Program-made: the position numbers and the translations under genes | NCBI GenBank assembly: GCA_046724435.1 | Contig: JBKOWN010000092.1 | Span: 1 to 24,701, forward strand | Direction: 5' to 3' | Source: JALZAA01 sp046724435 | GTDB taxonomy: Bacteria > Actinomycetota > Acidimicrobiia > IMCC26256 > JACDBD01 | Length of the DNA: 24,701 bases | Shown here: positions 21,454-24,701 of the stretch, in pieces | Layout: every line of letters starts with the position of its first letter | Position numbering within the stretch: the stretch's first letter is position 1 | The notes under the pieces: model-generated | Database searches by the model: none | Told to the model about the DNA's origin: nothing | What the model saw: only the letters and a program-made list of their open reading frames with translations

Positions 21454-23039
21454 CGAGGTGGTAACTCGAACAGGCCCATGAACTCCGGGTAGTCGTCGTT
21501 CGCCTCGACGAGCTGCCGTACACCGGGCCGGGCCGCGCTCAACGACCGCAGCACCGCTTCACAACGGCCCTCGTTGCCGCCTCGGTACTGCACGGCGATG
21601 ACGTACCAGATCGTGCTGTCGGGACGGGTCCGGTCGAGGACGCGCTGCGCGAACGCCGTGGGATCGACGTCGTGGCGCCGCCGCTGGTAATCCACCCAGT
21701 CGACGAACTCCGGCCTGTCCCCCGCCGGGAACGTGAGCTGCACGAGGCCTCGCTTGCCTTCGAGCAGCCGGCTCACGCTGGGACCGAGCTGGTCCGGGCA
21801 GTACAGAACGACGTCCCCGGGCCGCGCGCCGGTTCGGATCGCGTCGGCGGGTTGGAAGGCCTGGGTGCGGTTGCCGCTGAAGCCGCGGAGCCCGCTCCCG
21901 AGGCCGATGATCACGATGATCGCGAGCAGGACGGCCCGGATCCGCTTGTCGGCGAACACCGTGATGCCGTACACCACCACCAGAACGAACAGAGGGAACA
22001 GGACCGACGCGTACCGGCTGACAAACGCAGCGCGTGTGACGAATGCGAACGCACCGCCCAGCACGAGCGTGCCCACCCAGGTCAATGTCTCGGCGCGGAC
22101 GCCGGGACGGGTCCGCACGTCGAGCTCGATGCGGTACCGATCGATCGCGCGCCCGAACACGGCGACGATCGTCAGCGCGATCAGGACGACCAAGAGGGCG
22201 TATCCCTCCGAATGCCCTCCGCCGGCGAAGTCCCGCAACGCGAAGGCGAACGACGCCGTGATGAAGACCGGGTCGGCCCACGGGGTCCCGGTGTGCTGCG
22301 ACTGGTACACGAAGGTCGGGATCCACGGGAGAAACGTGATCGCGCCGGCGACCAGCGCGACGAGCCCCGCCCGCGCGGCATGGCGTTGGTCGGCGTCCGA
22401 TCCCCGCCACGCCTGCCAGATCAACAGTGCTGCCACCACCGCGATCAGGTAGAAGGACCAGTAGTGCGTGTACAACAGCAGGCCGGTGATGAGCGCGACG
22501 ACGGCCTGGCGGCCGAGCGACGGTCGTTCGAGGAGTCGCCGGACGGCGAGATACCCGACCGTCACGAGCAGCATCACGAGCGAGTACATGCGCGTCTCGG
22601 AGCCGAACGCGATCCCGAACGGCGACGCAGCCAGGACCAGCACCGCGATCCAGCCCCCGGACCGGCCCGCGATGCGCCGACCGGCGAACCACATCGGCAC
22701 GAACGTCGCGACCGACAGGACCCCGGACAGCGAACGCACGGCGACATCGGTCGTGCCGAACACGTCCGTCCACGCGTGCAACATGAAGTAGTAGAGAGGT
22801 GGCGCGCCGTCGTGCCGGAGCCAGTCGGGGATGTCCCCGAATGGGAGGCGCGAGATGTTGACCGAGAGGGCCTCGTCGAGCCACAGGTCGCTTCGAGTGG
22901 CGAACCGGAGCACGATGCCGACCACGATCACGAGCGCCACCGCGGCGACGACCCACTTCGCCGGCGAACGCTCCTCTACGGAGCCGGCGCCGTCGGGCGG
23001 GCTGGTGGCGCGCGCGGGTGCCTCCGAGGCCACCTTCAT
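21450..23039 (-). CDS. GT-C fold glycosyltransferase, ArnT/PMT_2-like
   Basis: 529 residues from ATG 23037-23039. After a cytoplasmic tail the first helix is WVVAAVALVIVVGIVLRFA. The first external loop has SDLWLDEALSVNISRLPFGD, with the Asp-Glu pair that serves as catalytic acid in PMT_2 enzymes, then GAPPLYYFMLHAWTDVFG. About ten to twelve helices run to residue ~390, and an external domain of about 135 residues follows. It should transfer a sugar from a polyprenyl-phosphate donor to a glycan, lipid or protein outside the membrane. It is coupled to the PIG-V-like gene downstream (4-nt overlap) and lies 28 bp after the VOC gene on the same strand. No clear ribosome-binding site is seen. Confidence 0.78.
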   Translation of the reverse strand: MKVASEAPARATSPPDGAGSVEERSPAKWVVAAVALVIVVGIVLRFATRSDLWLDEALSVNISRLPFGDIPDWLRHDGAPPLYYFMLHAWTDVFGTTDVAVRSLSGVLSVATFVPMWFAGRRIAGRSGGWIAVLVLAASPFGIAFGSETRMYSLVMLLVTVGYLAVRRLLERPSLGRQAVVALITGLLLYTHYWSFYLIAVVAALLIWQAWRGSDADQRHAARAGLVALVAGAITFLPWIPTFVYQSQHTGTPWADPVFITASFAFALRDFAGGGHSEGYALLVVLIALTIVAVFGRAIDRYRIELDVRTRPGVRAETLTWVGTLVLGGAFAFVTRAAFVSRYASVLFPLFVLVVVYGITVFADKRIRAVLLAIIVIIGLGSGLRGFSGNRTQAFQPADAIRTGARPGDVVLYCPDQLGPSVSRLLEGKRGLVQLTFPAGDRPEFVDWVDYQRRRHDVDPTAFAQRVLDRTRPDSTIWYVIAVQYRGGNEGRCEAVLRSLSAARPGVRQLVEANDDYPEFMGLFELPPR

Positions 23040-23067
23040 CGCACGAACGGTAACAGCCGCGACCGGA

Positions 23068-23520
23068 TCAGGCGGGTTCGTCCCGTTTCTTGAAGTCCCA
23101 CCACTGGATCTCGACCATCATCGGGAGCAGGTACCGAACATAGAAGCTCGTGATCGCAAGCATGCCGTGGTCGGTGACTTCGCGGTCGACGATGTCGACC
23201 CGGTCGTCACGACTGTGGAACGCCTTGGCCCGCCCGAGCATGTCGTCGAGCTCCTGCTCGGTGTCGACCGACAGGCCAAAGTGGTCGAGCCGCGGGCACG
23301 CCATGGGCGGGTCGTCGGCGATGAGGAAGACGAACTGCTCGTAGGTGTACGCAGACAGGACGAGCTTCTTGCCGTCGACGGTCTCGGTCGGCAGCTCTTT
23401 CCAGCCGAAGACCTCGTCGTAGAAGCGCACGAGGTCGCGCCGGCCTCCCTCGCCGAGCAGCTCCGCCGGGACGCTCATGGCCACGTGGTTGAACCGCGGC
23501 GTACGGGTCGGGGTGGTCAT
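23068..23520 (-). CDS. VOC superfamily protein (glyoxalase/dioxygenase fold)
   Basis: 150 residues from ATG 23518-23520, overlapping the dehydrogenase stop by 4 nt. Two beta-alpha-beta-beta-beta modules are visible: RFNHVAMSVP to VFLIADDPP, and RLDHFGLSVDTEQELDDML to MMVEIQWWDF. Probable metal ligands are His of FNHVA, His of LDHFG and Glu of VEIQWW, as in glyoxalase I and extradiol dioxygenases. The substrate is unknown; the coupling to a zinc dehydrogenase suggests both act on the same small-molecule pathway rather than on the glycan. A longer frame extending upstream is antisense noise within the dehydrogenase gene. Confidence 0.82.
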   Translation of the reverse strand: MTTPTRTPRFNHVAMSVPAELLGEGGRRDLVRFYDEVFGWKELPTETVDGKKLVLSAYTYEQFVFLIADDPPMACPRLDHFGLSVDTEQELDDMLGRAKAFHSRDDRVDIVDREVTDHGMLAITSFYVRYLLPMMVEIQWWDFKKRDEPA

Positions 23521-24551
23521 CGTTCGCCTCCGTTCCCCCTGGTCGGGGCGATCATCACCTTGGCCGGGAGCTCGCCCGAGACGAGGCGCTCGACGGCGTC
23601 GTAGAGCCCTTCGAGCGGGACATCGTCCGACTCGATCAGCACCTGGGTCGGGAAGTCCGGCGACGCGAGCAGCTCGAGGGCGCGCGGGAACCCGTCGGGG
23701 TCGTAGACGAACGCGCCCGTGATCACGAGCTCGTTGAGCAGGATGCGGTTGTTGTCGAACCGGGGCCCGTCCATGCCGGCGCCGACGAGCACCAGCGTTC
23801 CACCCCGCTTGAGCTGGGAAAGCCCCGCCTGCATGGCGGCGGCGTGGCCCGAGCAGTCGAGCACGGCATCGAAGGGATCGTCGACGAGGTCGAACGGCAT
23901 CGGCGGCTTGCCCAGCTCGTCCGGCGCGACGGTGCCGGCACCCAACCGCTCCGCCAGCGCCCGCCGACTCGGGTGCGGTTCGCTGGCTACGACGTCGGTG
24001 ACACCACGGGCGCGGGCGGCGGCGATCGTCAACGCGCCGATCGGCCCGCACCCGGTCACGAGGATCCGCTGACCGGCGCGGACCCCGCCGCGGGTCAACC
24101 CGTGGAGCGCGACCGCGAGCGGCTCGGTCAGCGCGGCGGCGCGCATCGACACGCCTGGCGGCACACGCAGGAGCTCCCGCTCGCGCACGCGCACGAAATC
24201 GGCGAACGCGCCCTGGAACTCGCCGACGCCCGGGTTGCTGCGACCGACGCAGAGCTGCGGCCTCCCGGCGAGGCAGTACTCGCACTCGCCGCAGCGTTGC
24301 GACGGCCCGCCGACGACCTCGTCGCCCGGCGACCACGTCGTGACGTCGTCTCCGACCGCGACGACGCGGCCCGAGAACTCGTGCCCGCCGATCGAGTTCG
24401 GCGCGCCCCAGCCGTCGACGAACATGTGGAGGTCGCTGCCGCACACTCCGCAGTGGCTCACCTCGAGCAGGACGTCGTGGGGGCCGAGCTCGGGGACCGG
24501 CCGCTCCTCCACGACGATGTCGCGCGGCCCGCGGTAGACGGCCGCGCGCAT
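23517..24551 (-). CDS. Zinc-dependent medium-chain alcohol dehydrogenase (MDR)
   Basis: 344 residues from ATG 24549-24551, at the first residue of the fold (MRAAVYRGPRDIVVEERPVPE). Catalytic zinc ligands are Cys34 in HCGVCGSDLH, His57-Glu58 in GGHEFSG and Glu143 in TEPLAVALHG. The structural zinc site is complete: Cys87, Cys90, Cys93 and Cys101 in RCGECEYCLAGRPQLC. The nucleotide-binding domain has ILVTGCGPIGAL (GxGxxG) and VVASEPHPSRRALAERLGA. It is closest in layout to sorbitol/threonine-type dehydrogenases, which oxidise secondary alcohols with NAD(P). The substrate is not predictable. A GGAG site lies very near the start. A longer frame upstream (to 24680) lacks homology. A 16-bp palindrome 30 bp upstream of the ATG suggests repressor control. 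Confidence 0.88.
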   Translation of the reverse strand: MRAAVYRGPRDIVVEERPVPELGPHDVLLEVSHCGVCGSDLHMFVDGWGAPNSIGGHEFSGRVVAVGDDVTTWSPGDEVVGGPSQRCGECEYCLAGRPQLCVGRSNPGVGEFQGAFADFVRVRERELLRVPPGVSMRAAALTEPLAVALHGLTRGGVRAGQRILVTGCGPIGALTIAAARARGVTDVVASEPHPSRRALAERLGAGTVAPDELGKPPMPFDLVDDPFDAVLDCSGHAAAMQAGLSQLKRGGTLVLVGAGMDGPRFDNNRILLNELVITGAFVYDPDGFPRALELLASPDFPTQVLIESDDVPLEGLYDAVERLVSGELPAKVMIAPTRGNGGER

Positions 24552-24580
24552 CGCTCCGGGAAGGGCTCGAGTCGCGTTCC

Positions 24581-24596
24581 CTGACACGAGTGTCAG
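24581..24596. promoter_or_regulatory. 16-bp perfect palindrome, candidate TetR/GntR-type operator of the dehydrogenase operon
   Basis: CTGACAC-GA-GTGTCAG is a perfect inverted repeat with 7-bp arms, ending 30 bp before the dehydrogenase ATG. On the minus strand TACGCT, a possible -10 element, lies immediately upstream, so the site would cover the transcription start. No regulator gene is inside the window; it may lie beyond the right edge. Confidence 0.5.
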
Positions 24597-24646
24597 AGCG
24601 TAATAGGGTCCGACGGCGGCGGTGGCGGCTTCGCCGACCGCCGCCC

Positions 24647-24678
24647 GCAACGGCAGCGGTTTTGCCGACTGCCGTTGC
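24647..24678. repeat. 10-bp perfect inverted repeat with 12-nt loop
   Basis: GCAACGGCAG (24647-24656) pairs perfectly with CTGCCGTTGC (24669-24678). No T-tract follows on either strand within view, so this is not a standard terminator. It may be a terminator for a gene beyond the right edge, or a protein-binding site. Confidence 0.5.
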
Positions 24679-24701
24679 AAAGCGGGAGCTTGCGTCCGCG
24701 G

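Noticed and set aside
24552..24680. 43-residue N-terminal extension of the dehydrogenase
   Set aside because: It shows no similarity to the family, crosses both the palindromic operator and the inverted repeat, and the fold begins at ATG 24549-24551.

Overview
The window is high-GC (by eye about two thirds G+C), with strong third-position GC and frequent GTG/TTG starts. Gene content points to a high-GC Actinomycetota: an AftD-type arabinofuranosyltransferase, an LppX/LprG-like secreted protein, a polyprenol-phosphate-mannose synthase, a DUF1918 protein, and several actinobacterial GT-C membrane glycosyltransferases. I see no mycolic-acid gene here. A deep-branching class such as Acidimicrobiia is my best guess, from gene content alone. 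There is no rRNA, tRNA, CRISPR array or recognisable transposase.

Left part (1-2.4 kb): a worn, rearranged stretch. It holds the start of a membrane protein running off the left edge, a SHOCT-motif gene that appears frameshifted, an intact NmrA-type NAD(P)-binding protein with a palindrome upstream, and an aldehyde dehydrogenase cut off after about 143 residues. A 15-bp direct repeat (222-236 and 1911-1925) brackets the SHOCT/NmrA block and lies about 20 bp from the aldehyde dehydrogenase break.

2.4-6.2 kb (all minus strand): a DUF1918 protein, a secreted GH25-like lipoprotein, an M23 peptidase with an N-terminal coiled coil, a small unknown protein, and an LppX/LprAFG-like secreted protein. 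These look like cell-wall and envelope functions.

6.2-23 kb: an envelope-glycan locus. AftD (1486 residues, two discoidin-like domains) overlaps a GT4 glycosyltransferase by 4 nt. Divergent from them is a methyltransferase/acyltransferase pair, also overlapping by 4 nt. Next come two divergently transcribed GT-C membrane proteins, then a polyprenol-phosphate-mannose synthase. A UDP-galactopyranose-mutase-like flavoprotein converges on the synthase with a 62-bp overlap, and a PIG-V-like mannosyltransferase and another GT-C protein lie upstream of it. Read together, cytoplasmic enzymes would make lipid-linked sugars and nucleotide-sugar-dependent linkages, several GT-C enzymes would use polyprenyl-phosphate sugars outside the membrane, and the methyl- and acyltransferases would cap or decorate the polymer. 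The polymer itself cannot be named from the sequence.

Right end (23.1-24.7 kb): a VOC-fold protein and a zinc-dependent medium-chain dehydrogenase, overlapping by 4 nt and probably transcribed into the GT-C/PIG-V genes. A 16-bp perfect palindrome upstream of the dehydrogenase looks like a repressor operator. I did not find a clearly new defence or mobile system. The most interesting content is the composition of the glycan locus and the rearranged left end.
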